Assembly: GCA_900552105.1 (NCBI GenBank) | Contig: URYH01000002.1 | Coordinates: 1 to 64,000, forward strand | Length of the DNA: 64,000 nt | From: an uncultured Eubacteriales bacterium | GTDB taxonomy: Bacteria; Bacillota; Clostridia; Christensenellales; UBA1242 | Direction of reading: 5' to 3' | The notes under the pieces: generated by a model | Seen by the model: the letters and a program-made list of their open reading frames with translations, nothing else | What the model was told of the DNA's origin: nothing | Databases searched by the model: none | Shown: positions 42,800-51,253 of the stretch, one piece after another | How positions within the stretch are numbered: the first letter of the stretch is position 1 | How the letters are laid out: each line of letters starts with the position of its first letter | Program-made: the position numbers and the translations under genes

Positions 42800-43468
42800 C
42801 TATTTAATTTTTTTTGTGAATATGCTCAAAAATTTTCCACAAGCAGAAACAATTTTTGTTGACTGATTGATTGCATATCTTTTTGCAACCGCCTTGCCAA
42901 AAATTGTCAACCCCGCAATCACCGCACTCACCGCCGCAGCAATAAAGACTTGTTCTGTGCTGGTTATTTTATCTGTCACAATTTTTACAACAATCGTTGC
43001 ACCAATGGCTCCACTCACAATTCCGCACACATCACCAACAACGTCATTACATATGCTTGAAACCTTCTCTGCGTTTTTGATGAGATAAATACTTTCTTTT
43101 GCCCCTCTCACCTTTCGCGAAGCCATACTTCTAAACGGATAGATGTCAGCCGCCGCAACAGCAACCCCAATCATATCAGAGATAACTGCGAGAGCCAAGA
43201 GCGGAATGAGCATTATGATTGACACAACAAGCCCAGTCCTCGACAAAACAAATTCTGAAAAAACCGAAACGGAAAAAGACAGAACCAATGTTATTATCAA
43301 AATTCTTATCGGCCAACGCCAGACATTATTTTTCTTCTTTAGCGCCTTGACCTTTTCATTCTTTTTCTTTTTTTCTTCTTCAGTTTGATTTTGCGTAGTG
43401 TTCAATTTTTCTGGTGAATTTTCTTCCCCAGACGGAGGAACCTCGCCCATTGTTTCAACCTCTTTCAT
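42800..43468 (-). CDS. probable OLE-associated membrane protein OapA
   Basis: 222 residues. A charged, Lys/Glu-rich N-terminus of about 50 residues precedes about four membrane helices (approx. 52-72, 78-102, 138-165, 172-195). A conserved-looking polar segment, ISDMIGVAVAAADIYPFRSMASRKVRGAKESIYLI, lies between helices 2 and 3. This layout, and the position directly 3' of a long structured RNA in the xseB...argR-recN-spoIVB context, match OapA, which binds OLE RNA and tethers it to the membrane. The name rests on context and remembered resemblance. Confidence 0.8.
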   Translation of the reverse strand: MKEVETMGEVPPSGEENSPEKLNTTQNQTEEEKKKKNEKVKALKKKNNVWRWPIRILIITLVLSFSVSVFSEFVLSRTGLVVSIIMLIPLLALAVISDMIGVAVAAADIYPFRSMASRKVRGAKESIYLIKNAEKVSSICNDVVGDVCGIVSGAIGATIVVKIVTDKITSTEQVFIAAAVSAVIAGLTIFGKAVAKRYAINQSTKIVSACGKFLSIFTKKIK

Positions 43469-43499
43469 AAATTTCCTTTTTTAACACAACAATGTTGTG

Positions 43500-44066
43500 G
43501 AATATTTGATTTGTGGAGACAGCCCGCAAGATAAACCTTGCGATATAGGTTCGGTTGGATTTCCCAAGACCCAAACTCCTCGTCACCGAGAAAGCAGTTT
43601 CCATTTAATTGAGTCCTTGCACCGAATCGCCACTTAAATCACACTATAATCCCCTGCGAACAAGCGCGAGTGCGCAACAGTCTAGAAGCTTTCCTTGACA
43701 CGCATTTCTATTTCTTATCCTTTTTTGCAGAAACAAATTTCATGAGCAACACTTTTTGTTGTTGGCCGACTAACAAAAAATGTTGGCGCTCAATCCCAAT
43801 GCCCCACTCAAGGCAGGCTACACTGCACACAGCCAGTGACCGCAATGCAGGTTCAGCTCAAACAGTGACAATGTCACTTCTTTTGAGTCTCCACGATTTC
43901 TGGGACAAAAATGTTATGCCGTTAACAAAAGCCCAAAAATCTTAACTCCCAGCACCAGCCCCGGTTTGGGCAACCAAAGCCAGCACAAGGAACTTCACAG
44001 ATATGCCCTTCGACGCTTTGTCGTCCTCAAAATAGAAATGCCCGACTAGAATACTGCATCTCCACG
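43500..44066 (-). ncRNA. OLE RNA candidate (ornate large extremophilic RNA)
   Basis: About 570 nt between xseB and the OapA-like gene with no credible reading frame, but many stems and higher G+C than the flanks. GTGGAGA near the minus-strand 5' end (about 44065) pairs with TCTCCAC at the 3' end (about 43513), closing the molecule. Internal hairpins include GACGACAAAGCGTC, GTGACATTGTCAC and CAACATTTTTTGTTAGTCGGCCAACAA-type arms. OLE RNAs are about 600 nt, sit beside oapA in the xseA-xseB-...-ahrC-recN-spoIVB locus, and form membrane RNPs linked to alcohol, cold and magnesium stress. The exact ends are estimated. Confidence 0.8.
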
Positions 44067-44072
44067 ATATAT

Positions 44073-44101
44073 ATTATAACATAAGAAAAAGAATAATGCA
44101 A
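44073..44101 (-). promoter_or_regulatory. dedicated promoter for the OLE RNA candidate
   Basis: TTGCAT at 44096-44101, a 17-bp spacer and consensus TATAAT at 44073-44078. The predicted start is near 44066, at the outer closing stem. The same TTGCAT-17-TATAAT arrangement precedes argR and the Asp23 gene. Confidence 0.8.
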
Positions 44102-44108
44102 ACAACTT

Positions 44109-44315
44109 TTAATTTGACATTTTATCTTCAACAAAACCATTCAAAGAGTCGCGAATTACTGTGATTTTGCCCTTTGCCCCGTCAAGTTGTTCAAAGCACG
44201 ATTTGCAGAGTTCACTTCCTCTCTCAAAAAGCTTTATTCCTTCTTCGAGCGAAACTCCGCTTTCAAGTTTTGCTATAATTTGTTCCAATTCTTTTTGTTG
44301 TTCTTCAAAACTCAT
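44109..44315 (-). CDS. xseB: exodeoxyribonuclease VII small subunit
   Basis: 68 residues, helical, with the family pattern SFEEQQKELEQIIAKLESGVSLEEGIKLFERGSELCKSCFEQLDGAKGKI. Its start overlaps the xseA stop by 4 bp. The OLE promoter begins 8 bp past its stop. Confidence 0.95.
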   Translation of the reverse strand: MSFEEQQKELEQIIAKLESGVSLEEGIKLFERGSELCKSCFEQLDGAKGKITVIRDSLNGFVEDKMSN

Positions 44316-45505
44316 TTCTTTCTCCTTTCAACAAGTTGCACTTCTGACGCAACCTTTCCGTCTTTAAAGTATGTTGTTAGTTTCTGTCCAACTTCAACGC
44401 CCTCAACGCTTTCAATCGCTTTCCCGTCAATTTCAACTTTTGCATAACCACGTCCCAAAACTGCAACCGGATTCAACTTTTCAAGCGATTTTTGAAGAAG
44501 CCCCAAAGCATAGTTTTTGTCTGACAAATCCGTCAAAACAACACTTTGGAGTCTTGACATCATTGAAGTCAACCTTGTCTTTGCAATCGAAATCAACGCT
44601 TCGCCATCTTTTTCCAATCTCATGCAACGCATTTGAAAACTTCTTTGCTTGTCAACAACAAAACGCGTTGCGGCAATTTTTAGGTCTGTGAGATGTTTTT
44701 TCAAAAGTTCAATTTGAGCCATTTTGTTTTCGCAAACAAGTTCAGCTGCCGCCGATGGTGTCGGTGCACGCAAGTCAGACACAAAATCAATGATTGTGAA
44801 ATCTGTTTCATGCCCCACCGCTGAAACGATTGGTTTTTGGCAAGCATAAGTTGCACGAGCAACAATTTCAGTGTTGTATGGTTGCAAATCTTCAATCGAC
44901 CCACCACCACGTGCGACAATCACAACATCAACTCCTGGGTATTCACTAAAAAATTCAATTCCCTTCACAATTTCGTTTTCCGCTTTGTTGCCTTGAACTT
45001 TGACCGGATACAAAACAATGTTTATTTGCGGATTTCTTCTTGTTGAAACATTTATGATGTCTTGAATAACCGCTCCGCCCTCACTTGTGACAACACCGAT
45101 TGTTTTGACATTCTTTGGAATTGGTTTTTTATGTTCCGTTGCAAAAAGTCCTTCAATCTCAAGCTTTTGTTTGAGCTCCAAAAACTGTTTAAACAAAAGT
45201 CCTTGTCCATACGGCAAAATTTTTGTTGCATTAAAATTGAGTTTGCCGCCTTTAACATAATAGCGAGGCGTTCCCGTCACAACAACCGAATCACCATTTT
45301 TTATGTTTGCATATTTTGACGCACCAAAAAGGACACATGACAAAAGCGAATTTTCATCTTTCAATGAAAAATAAGCAATATCCCGAGTGATTGAAAACCC
45401 AGATATTTCACCAACAACATCAATGTCATGCAACATTTCTTCTGCATCAAAAATGTTCTTTATATATGTTCCAACTTGACTAACAGTCAGCGCCTTTCTT
45501 TCCAT
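44312..45505 (-). CDS. xseA: exodeoxyribonuclease VII large subunit
   Basis: 397 residues. An N-terminal OB domain (LTVSQVGTYIKNIFDAEEMLHDIDVVGEISGF) is followed by the catalytic domain with GVVTSEGGAVIQDIINVSTRRNP, IVARGGGSIEDLQPYN and VGHETDFTIIDFVSDLRAPTPSAAAEL, and a C-terminal coiled coil ending in VLGRGYAKV. It is encoded between nusB and xseB with 1-bp and 4-bp overlaps. Confidence 0.97.
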   Translation of the reverse strand: MERKALTVSQVGTYIKNIFDAEEMLHDIDVVGEISGFSITRDIAYFSLKDENSLLSCVLFGASKYANIKNGDSVVVTGTPRYYVKGGKLNFNATKILPYGQGLLFKQFLELKQKLEIEGLFATEHKKPIPKNVKTIGVVTSEGGAVIQDIINVSTRRNPQINIVLYPVKVQGNKAENEIVKGIEFFSEYPGVDVVIVARGGGSIEDLQPYNTEIVARATYACQKPIVSAVGHETDFTIIDFVSDLRAPTPSAAAELVCENKMAQIELLKKHLTDLKIAATRFVVDKQRSFQMRCMRLEKDGEALISIAKTRLTSMMSRLQSVVLTDLSDKNYALGLLQKSLEKLNPVAVLGRGYAKVEIDGKAIESVEGVEVGQKLTTYFKDGKVASEVQLVERRKK

Positions 45506-45906
45506 TATGCCTCAACCAAAGCAGAAAGAACACCGTTAACAAACTTCGGACTCTTTTCACTTGAAAACTTTTTCGCAAGTTCAACAACCTCGTTGATAAC
45601 AACCCCCTTATCCACTTCGCCAACATATTTAATTTCAGTGAGTCCAAGCCCAATGAGCGCAAGATCAACGCGATAAATTCGCTCTGGCGCAAAGCCTGTC
45701 ACCCTTTCATATATTGAGTTCAAAATTTGGTCTTTGTTTTTAATGAAAGAATCAACAACTTTAACAACAAATTGCTTGTCTTCATCATTTAGAACATTTT
45801 CTTGCTCACAAAGAAGTTCGAGTGTTTGCTCATTTATTTCACACTCGTTTCTTGTCAAGATTTCAAATATCATTTCAAAACAAATTTCTCTTGCTAATTT
45901 TCTCAT
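45505..45906 (-). CDS. nusB: transcription antitermination protein NusB
   Basis: 133 residues, all helical. It has RKLAREICFEMIFEI at the N-terminus, then the conserved RVDLALIGLGLTEIKY and VVINEVVELAKKFSSEKSPKFVNGVLSAL. It acts with NusE on rRNA antitermination. It is followed by xseA with one shared base. Confidence 0.96.
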   Translation of the reverse strand: MRKLAREICFEMIFEILTRNECEINEQTLELLCEQENVLNDEDKQFVVKVVDSFIKNKDQILNSIYERVTGFAPERIYRVDLALIGLGLTEIKYVGEVDKGVVINEVVELAKKFSSEKSPKFVNGVLSALVEA

Positions 45907-45930
45907 TTCCCTTCCTCAAGATAAAACAAA

Positions 45931-45953
45931 AGTGCATTTTTGAAAAATGCACT
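45931..45953 (-). terminator. terminator or attenuator between asp23 and nusB
   Basis: AGTGCATTTTT and AAAAATGCACT form a 10-11 bp stem with a 2-nt loop; on the minus strand TTTGTTTT follows. Confidence 0.75.
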
Positions 45954-45957
45954 AAAA

Positions 45958-46344
45958 TTATGCCAAGTTATAGGACTCTTCCTTTGTAAAGTCTACACCT
46001 ATCACATGGACATTGACTTTTGCAGTTTTCATATCAATCATCGCAGCAATTCCGTTCTTTATGTTTTCTTGAACACGGAAAGCAACATCTGGAACGCTAT
46101 ATCCAAAATACACGCTGATATAAACGTCAACCAAAATTGCACCTGATTGATTGAATTTTATTTTCACTCCCCCAAAAGAGTTTCTTTTGAACAATCTTTT
46201 GAACCAAGAATAGTTGTCATGCGACAAAGATGACACACCACTAATTTCTTTTGTCGCAAGATTGATGATTGACAAAAGAATGTTTTTGTTGCAAGTTATG
46301 CTACCTTTGTTTTGATATTCAACATCTATGTTATTATCTTTCAT
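45958..46344 (-). CDS. Asp23/Gls24 family envelope-stress protein
   Basis: 128 residues with the family core SIINLATKEISGVSSLSHD, then GAILVDVYISVYFGYSVPDVAFRVQENIKNGI and a final VNVHVIGVDF. It corresponds to YqhY, which lies between spoIIIAH/accBC and nusB in Bacillus. A second family member is at 61475-61825. The role is in cell-envelope homeostasis or lipid synthesis control and is not well defined. Confidence 0.92.
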   Translation of the reverse strand: MKDNNIDVEYQNKGSITCNKNILLSIINLATKEISGVSSLSHDNYSWFKRLFKRNSFGGVKIKFNQSGAILVDVYISVYFGYSVPDVAFRVQENIKNGIAAMIDMKTAKVNVHVIGVDFTKEESYNLA

Positions 46345-46361
46345 AATTTTCTCCGAGTTGT

Positions 46362-46390
46362 ATTATAACACAGATATTTATTTTATGCAA
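46362..46390 (-). promoter_or_regulatory. promoter of the asp23-nusB-xseAB unit
   Basis: TTGCAT at 46385-46390, a 17-bp spacer and TATAAT at 46362-46367, overlapping the end of spoIIIAH. It separates vegetative genes from the sporulation operon. Confidence 0.78.
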
Positions 46391-46864
46391 TTATTCAACT
46401 GGAATAATTTTGATATTATCAATGTCTGCTTTTGTCTGTTCTTGAATGACACTGACAATTTGAGCAACTTCTGATGCTTGAAGTTCAGCACTCTTCACAA
46501 CAACATTAATGCTCCCAGATGAACTTGTGACGATGACATCGGCAAATCCTTTTGCTTTGATAAGATTTTCCATTGCAAGTTCTTTTTCCATTTGTGCAAC
46601 AAGTTCCAAGCGTTTTGTTTCTGCTTCTTTTTTGTTCTCAGCACTTGTTGTTTCACTTGCGATAATCGCATCATAGTAAGCAATTTCTTGATTTCTTGTT
46701 GCTTGTCTGTCATCTCGATATGTTGCAAAGAATGACGCAGTTGTCATTGTTGTCCCAGATGTGTCAACAACCTTGTTATTAAGTGCGACATTAAGGTATG
46801 CCGTCACTCCCAAAAGCACGACCATGATGCCCAAAATCAAAAATTTTTTCTTTTTGCTCAGCAT
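46391..46864 (-). CDS. spoIIIAH: stage III sporulation protein AH
   Basis: 157 residues. One N-terminal membrane helix (about 7-27) is followed by a coiled region with YRDDRQATRNQEIAYYDAIIAS and a ring-building domain with NLIKAKGFADVIVTSSSGSINVVVK. SpoIIIAH forms the mother-cell side of the channel with forespore SpoIIQ. It is the last gene of spoIIIA. Confidence 0.95.
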   Translation of the reverse strand: MLSKKKKFLILGIMVVLLGVTAYLNVALNNKVVDTSGTTMTTASFFATYRDDRQATRNQEIAYYDAIIASETTSAENKKEAETKRLELVAQMEKELAMENLIKAKGFADVIVTSSSGSINVVVKSAELQASEVAQIVSVIQEQTKADIDNIKIIPVE

Positions 46865-46878
46865 AATAAAATCTCCTT

Positions 46879-47451
46879 TTATTTTTTATTTCCAACCAGT
46901 ATTTCAATACTAGCGGTTGGCACATTAAGAACTGTTTGAGCGGCCCTTTGAAGCTCCAAGCGAACATTAACATCTTCCGCACCAGAACTCACAATCAGCA
47001 CGCCTTTTATCGGAGGCAAAATTTCTTGGCAAATCAATGGTTGCTTTTCTCCGTTTATTTCAACAAGAATTGGCGAACTTGAAGTTTGCGAAGTTGAAGT
47101 TTCGGTTGCACCATTTGTCACCTTGTTTGTCTTTTGATTCTCATCAGTCGCATAGATATAGGTCGGGCTTCCGTCAAATGTTATCATCACGCTCACAGTT
47201 CCAGCATTTTTCACATTTGATAACACTGAAGAAAGTTTTGATTCAAGTTCTTTTGTATACTCTGACAAACTTGTTTTTGCTGATGTTGAAATCACTTCTT
47301 CAGACGAGCCCTTTGACGGGAAAAAACTAAAATACACCAAGAGCGCAATCGCAAGAAGAACAACAATGGCAACTATTTCAAGATGCTTGATGCCTTTTAT
47401 TTTTTGAAACAGTTTTGAATTTGAAAATATGCTTTTCTTTTCTTCACTCAT
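46879..47451 (-). CDS. spoIIIAG: stage III sporulation protein AG
   Basis: A membrane-anchored ring protein of the SpoIIIA channel. From the ATG at 47451 it has about 190 residues, with a helix near residues 26-46. The domain contains LESKLSSVLSNVKNAGTVSVMITFDG, then QPLICQEILPPIKGVLIVSSGAEDVNVRLEL and AAQTVLNVPTASIEILVG. Its start overlaps spoIIIAF by 8 bp. Confidence 0.94.
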   Translation of the reverse strand: MSEEKKSIFSNSKLFQKIKGIKHLEIVAIVVLLAIALLVYFSFFPSKGSSEEVISTSAKTSLSEYTKELESKLSSVLSNVKNAGTVSVMITFDGSPTYIYATDENQKTNKVTNGATETSTSQTSSSPILVEINGEKQPLICQEILPPIKGVLIVSSGAEDVNVRLELQRAAQTVLNVPTASIEILVGNKK

Positions 47452-47932
47452 TGAACACGATATTCTCCTCTTTGATATCAATATGTTTTTTGACCGTCTT
47501 TCTTATGATTTCATGAGTATTTATATGCTCAGTTTCCTCCGATATAACCAGTTCAAATAAATCGACAAAAACAGCCTCAATTTCCAGTTTTGAAGAAAAA
47601 ATATTTGCCGACAAAAGAATCTTCACACCGTCAAGCCCCTGCTCTTTTAGTTCTTTTTCAATCTCGGCACTGATTGAGTCAAGCTTGTTTCGATTGAGTT
47701 GATAAATAAAATCTTCTTGAATGCCAATGTTGTCCCCCGCAATTATGCTATCAAAATCAACCCCGCTTTTGACAATTTTGGGCAGTGGTGCAACAATAAC
47801 AACAATAACAAAAAACGAGAAAATCGCTTTGATATACTTTCGCGTTTGCCCCTCAGGCAAAACGAGTTCCACCAACACCGAAAGAACACATATTCCCGCA
47901 ATGGACAAAACCCACACTGAAAAACTGCTCAT
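47444..47932 (-). CDS. spoIIIAF: stage III sporulation protein AF
   Basis: 162 residues with two N-terminal membrane helices (about 5-27 and 34-52, including the VELVLPEGQTRKYIKAIFSFFVIVVIVAPL pattern of the family) and a soluble ring domain. It forms part of the SpoIIIA complex. Confidence 0.93.
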   Translation of the reverse strand: MSSFSVWVLSIAGICVLSVLVELVLPEGQTRKYIKAIFSFFVIVVIVAPLPKIVKSGVDFDSIIAGDNIGIQEDFIYQLNRNKLDSISAEIEKELKEQGLDGVKILLSANIFSSKLEIEAVFVDLFELVISEETEHINTHEIIRKTVKKHIDIKEENIVFNE

Positions 47933-47941
47933 GACTTCTCC

Positions 47942-49129
47942 TTAAATGAAATTCGCCGTTGCCATCAAAACACCAGCCGAAATGACATACATAAAACTAA
48001 CGCCCAAGATCATGACAACAAGCATGCTCATTGTTTTGCTCACTCCCCCAACAAAGTTTGCAATCTTTGAATCCGCAACCGGTTCAAGAATTGCAGCAGT
48101 AAGTTTGAGACACAAGATAAAAGCACAAATCTTGACAAGTGGCACAATGATTGTCGCGAAAAGCAATATCATGCCGCTCACTCCAACCGCATTTTTCACG
48201 AGCATAGAACTGGTTAGAATCACATCAAGCCCGTCCGAGAGATAACCACCAAGCACTGGCACATAACTTTTTATTGCAAACTTTGCCGTCCGAAACGAAA
48301 CTCCATCATGAGAATTTGCTGCAATTCCTTGAATTGATAAAAATGCCGTAAAAATTGTGAGAATAAATCCAATCGTATACTTGAAAAGTGAATTAAAAAA
48401 CCCACTGAACTTGTTGAGTTTAACCGCATTCGTGAGATTTGATATGATTGAAAAAACAAAAGAGAAAATAAAAATCGGCATAACAAACTTTGTGAAAATT
48501 GCGATTATTCCACTTGTGAGAAGTGCAATGGTTGGTTGAAACAAAGACACCGAAACCGTCCCGCCAAGAGCGGTTATGAGTGTCAACAAAATGGGGAAGA
48601 TTGCTTCCATTTGCGATTGCACCATAAGCATTGTTGAGGTCGTGAGTGACACCATTGAAGCAACCACTTTGATAACCAAAACAACAATCACCGAAAAGCA
48701 AACAAAGTGAACAATATCTCCCACACTTTTGCCCGACACCCCACTTTTTATGGCACAGATAAAGCCACATAAAATTCCAATCGCAACAATGGTCGTGAGA
48801 ATTGGCAAAAACTCCAAAACATCTTCAAAAACAAGATTAATCAAAGCTGAAAAAATCGATGAGGCATCATTTGAATATTCGCCATTAATAATTTTTTCAA
48901 CAACACCTCGAAAACTTGAGCCTCCAAAAAACTTGAAGTCATCGTCTTTTATGTTTTTGAGAATGTTTTCAAGTGCGGACATATCAAGGTCATCAATTTG
49001 TCCGGAAACCTCTTCGCCAATTTCATCTTCAATCGTCTTATCCTCTTCAGCAAAGCAAGTCATTTTCACACCAAACATCATCAAGACGACCAAACACACA
49101 CCAATCAAAACAAACAATTTTTTTCTCAT
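47942..49129 (-). CDS. spoIIIAE: stage III sporulation protein AE
   Basis: 395 residues with a signal peptide, a short extracytoplasmic region and about eight membrane helices. The family block FVMPIFIFSFVFSIISNLTNAVKLNKFSGFFNSLFKYTIGF and SYVPVLGGYLSDGLDVILTSSMLVKNAVG (each read in shorter pieces) is clear. It is the largest membrane subunit of the channel. It overlaps spoIIIAD by 4 bp. Confidence 0.96.
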   Translation of the reverse strand: MRKKLFVLIGVCLVVLMMFGVKMTCFAEEDKTIEDEIGEEVSGQIDDLDMSALENILKNIKDDDFKFFGGSSFRGVVEKIINGEYSNDASSIFSALINLVFEDVLEFLPILTTIVAIGILCGFICAIKSGVSGKSVGDIVHFVCFSVIVVLVIKVVASMVSLTTSTMLMVQSQMEAIFPILLTLITALGGTVSVSLFQPTIALLTSGIIAIFTKFVMPIFIFSFVFSIISNLTNAVKLNKFSGFFNSLFKYTIGFILTIFTAFLSIQGIAANSHDGVSFRTAKFAIKSYVPVLGGYLSDGLDVILTSSMLVKNAVGVSGMILLFATIIVPLVKICAFILCLKLTAAILEPVADSKIANFVGGVSKTMSMLVVMILGVSFMYVISAGVLMATANFI

Positions 49130-49512
49130 GGCAACAACCCTATTATTATGTCAAGAATTGTCATGACGACTGGAAGCGACATCGACAAAATCACAATCTT
49201 TCCCGCCAGCAGCATCTTGTCCGCAAGTCCCGAGGAGCCACTATCAATACACACATTTGAAGCAAATTCAGTCAAATATCCAATCCCAATAATTTTGAGC
49301 AAACAAACAAATAGATTGTTTGAAAGCCCGCTTTTTGTTGCAATTGTGGAAAACACATTCACAATATCAAGCAGCGTTGCAACAATCATAAAAACAATAA
49401 TCAGCCCGCCCGCAATTCCCACAAAAATGCTGAGTTCTGGCTTTATTTGTTTGACAACCACAACAAGAATGCTTGTTATTATCCCAATTCCCAAAATCTT
49501 GAAAATATCCAC
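49126..49512 (-). CDS. spoIIIAD: stage III sporulation protein AD
   Basis: 128 residues with about four membrane helices. It contains the family patterns LLKIIGIGYLTEFASNVCIDSGSSGLADK and MLLAGKIVILSMSLPVVMTILD. It lies between spoIIIAC and spoIIIAE in the standard operon order. Confidence 0.95.
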   Translation of the reverse strand: MDIFKILGIGIITSILVVVVKQIKPELSIFVGIAGGLIIVFMIVATLLDIVNVFSTIATKSGLSNNLFVCLLKIIGIGYLTEFASNVCIDSGSSGLADKMLLAGKIVILSMSLPVVMTILDIIIGLLP

Positions 49513-49519
49513 ACTCGCC

Positions 49520-49714
49520 TCACAAACTAAAAAGCGATTTTACAGTTTCAAAAAGATTGCTGATTAGGTTCACGACCATCAACAAAACAATAATAAGTCC
49601 CGCAAGAGTTGAAAGTGTTGCAATCTCTTCTTTGCCAGAATATTTTAGAATTTGATTGACAATGGCGGTGATTATTCCAACCGCCGCAATTTTGAAAATT
49701 ATTTCAACTCCCAT
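49520..49714 (-). CDS. spoIIIAC: stage III sporulation protein AC
   Basis: A 64-residue protein with two membrane helices. The conserved start EIIFKIAAVGIITAIVNQILKYSGKEE and the second helix are characteristic. Confidence 0.95.
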   Translation of the reverse strand: MGVEIIFKIAAVGIITAIVNQILKYSGKEEIATLSTLAGLIIVLLMVVNLISNLFETVKSLFSL

Positions 49715-49722
49715 ATTCCCTC

Positions 49723-50217
49723 CTAAATTATTAGAATCGCCACCATGAGTCCAAGCAAAAATGAAATTTTCACACTCATTTTTCCATATTTATTTTTGTC
49801 CTGCTGACAAGTCGCAGAGAGTGGCGATATGATGATTTTGAAATCGTCAATAAGTTTTATTTCGTTGTCAGAGTCATGTCGCCCAAGCCTTGAAAAAAAA
49901 TCAAATATAGTGGTTTTTTCCTCGTCTTTGAGAATCCAAATTCCACGAAAAAGCTGCTTGGTCGAAAATTCAACATCTTTGTTTTTGAGATATTCACAAA
50001 AGTTTGAAGAAAGCTTTTTAAGATTTCCATCAAGGTCAATATTCTGAAAAATTGTCACCAAGTTTTTGCCAGAAAAATCAATGTCTGCCCGCAGTTTATC
50101 GCACAACAAAATCAAACCCGAAAAAAACTCATCTCTTTTTTTGTAGTAGTTTGAAACCCCACACCCAACATACAGAAAACCGCCAACAACAATAATCACA
50201 AGAAGAATTTTTATCAT
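49723..50217 (-). CDS. spoIIIAB: stage III sporulation protein AB
   Basis: 164 residues with membrane helices at both ends (about 1-20 and 145-164) and a helical cytoplasmic-type domain with LLCDKLRADIDFSGKNL and the conserved DKNKYGKMSVKISFLLGLMVAILII at the C-terminus. It resembles GspF-like proteins, as known for SpoIIIAB. Confidence 0.94.
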   Translation of the reverse strand: MIKILLVIIVVGGFLYVGCGVSNYYKKRDEFFSGLILLCDKLRADIDFSGKNLVTIFQNIDLDGNLKKLSSNFCEYLKNKDVEFSTKQLFRGIWILKDEEKTTIFDFFSRLGRHDSDNEIKLIDDFKIIISPLSATCQQDKNKYGKMSVKISFLLGLMVAILII

Positions 50218-50224
50218 AGAAACC

Positions 50225-51148
50225 TCATGAAAAATGACTTATACGCCTAAAATTTTCATCATAAATCCCCTCACACGTTCCAGGACCTTTTCTGTTGGAA
50301 AGAACAACAAATCTCTCAAAATATTTGTTTTCGACCAGTGGAGAAAAATCTTTTTTTCGTTTGAGCATTTCAATGCTGTCAGCATGAATTGACGACACAA
50401 CTCCAACCCCGGAATTAATTGCACGAATCACCGCTTCAACATCATCACCTCCCGCAAGTTCATCTGTGACAATGAGGTTTGGCGAAAGCACTCTCACCCC
50501 ATGATCAATCGCTCTCATTTTTGACGAAAAAGAAATGATGTCAGAAAAGTTTCCAATGTCAAACGCTTGTCCTTTGTCACTCATGCAAGCAATCTCACCA
50601 CGTTCGTCAACAACAAGCACATTAAGACAATAATTCTTGTTTGAAAGTTGCTTGAGAAAATCTCGAAGAAAAGTTGTTTTGCCGCACCCTGGTGGCGACA
50701 AAACAAGCGTGTTTTTAATTCCACCAGAAGTCACAATGTCCGAAAATGCATCAAGACAACAACCCCTGATTTCATGAGGGATTCTGATGTTTAAAGATGA
50801 AAAATCACGAATGGTTTTGATTTGATTATTTTCCATAACAATTGTTCCAGCAAGCCCAACGCGAACCCCATTTGCCGACATAACAAAACCCAGTTTGATT
50901 TGCTCATTAACGGAATAAATTGAACATTCACTCGCGCGATAAACAATGTCTTCAATCATTGTTTTTGATGCGACAACTGCATGATTCACATTATTCGTCA
51001 AACCATTTTCTGCCAAAAAAAATGCTTGACCGTTCATGAAAACAACAACGGGCTTGTCCATTCGAAAACGAATTTCGTTTAGAGTCGAATAGTTGATTTT
51101 TGTTTCAAAAACATCAACAAGTTTTGTTGGAAGAATATCTCTGAGCAT
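50225..51148 (-). CDS. spoIIIAA: stage III sporulation protein AA (ATPase)
   Basis: 307 residues of a secretion-type ATPase. Walker A is in LVLSPPGCGKTTFLRDF, there is VDERGEIACM, and the Walker B region is NLIVTDELAGGDDVEAV. It is the first gene of the operon and is thought to power the SpoIIIA channel. Its ribosome binding site GAGGTGG can pair with CCACCTC 20 nt upstream. Confidence 0.96.
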   Translation of the reverse strand: MLRDILPTKLVDVFETKINYSTLNEIRFRMDKPVVVFMNGQAFFLAENGLTNNVNHAVVASKTMIEDIVYRASECSIYSVNEQIKLGFVMSANGVRVGLAGTIVMENNQIKTIRDFSSLNIRIPHEIRGCCLDAFSDIVTSGGIKNTLVLSPPGCGKTTFLRDFLKQLSNKNYCLNVLVVDERGEIACMSDKGQAFDIGNFSDIISFSSKMRAIDHGVRVLSPNLIVTDELAGGDDVEAVIRAINSGVGVVSSIHADSIEMLKRKKDFSPLVENKYFERFVVLSNRKGPGTCEGIYDENFRRISHFS

Positions 51149-51151
51149 TGT

Positions 51152-51185
51152 CCACCTCTTGAAATATCCTATTTTTTTGAGGTGG
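51152..51185 (-). promoter_or_regulatory. hairpin that may mask the spoIIIAA ribosome binding site
   Basis: On the minus strand CCACCTC (51179-51185) is complementary to GAGGTGG (51152-51158), the Shine-Dalgarno of spoIIIAA, with a 20-nt AT-rich loop. A translational switch is possible but unproven. Confidence 0.45.
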
Positions 51186-51210
51186 CGGTTATCACGAAAA
51201 ATTCAACAAA

Positions 51211-51240
51211 AAAAGAAGATGCAACAAAACATCTTCTTTT
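51211..51240 (-). terminator. terminator of efp
   Basis: AAAAGAAGATG pairs with CATCTTCTTTT (11 bp, 8-nt loop), followed by T on the minus strand. Confidence 0.9.
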
Positions 51241-51253
51241 TCGACAATCAAAT

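Noticed and set aside
43670..43945. A 91-codon plus-strand reading frame inside the structured RNA region
   Set aside because: No ribosome binding site, atypical composition, and it lies opposite the RNA candidate.
43500..44066. RNase P RNA, tmRNA or large SRP RNA
   Set aside because: I could not find the RNase P signature GAGGAAAGTCC, a tmRNA tag frame with tRNA-Ala-like ends, or the SRP GGAAGCAGCC motif. The locus fits OLE instead.
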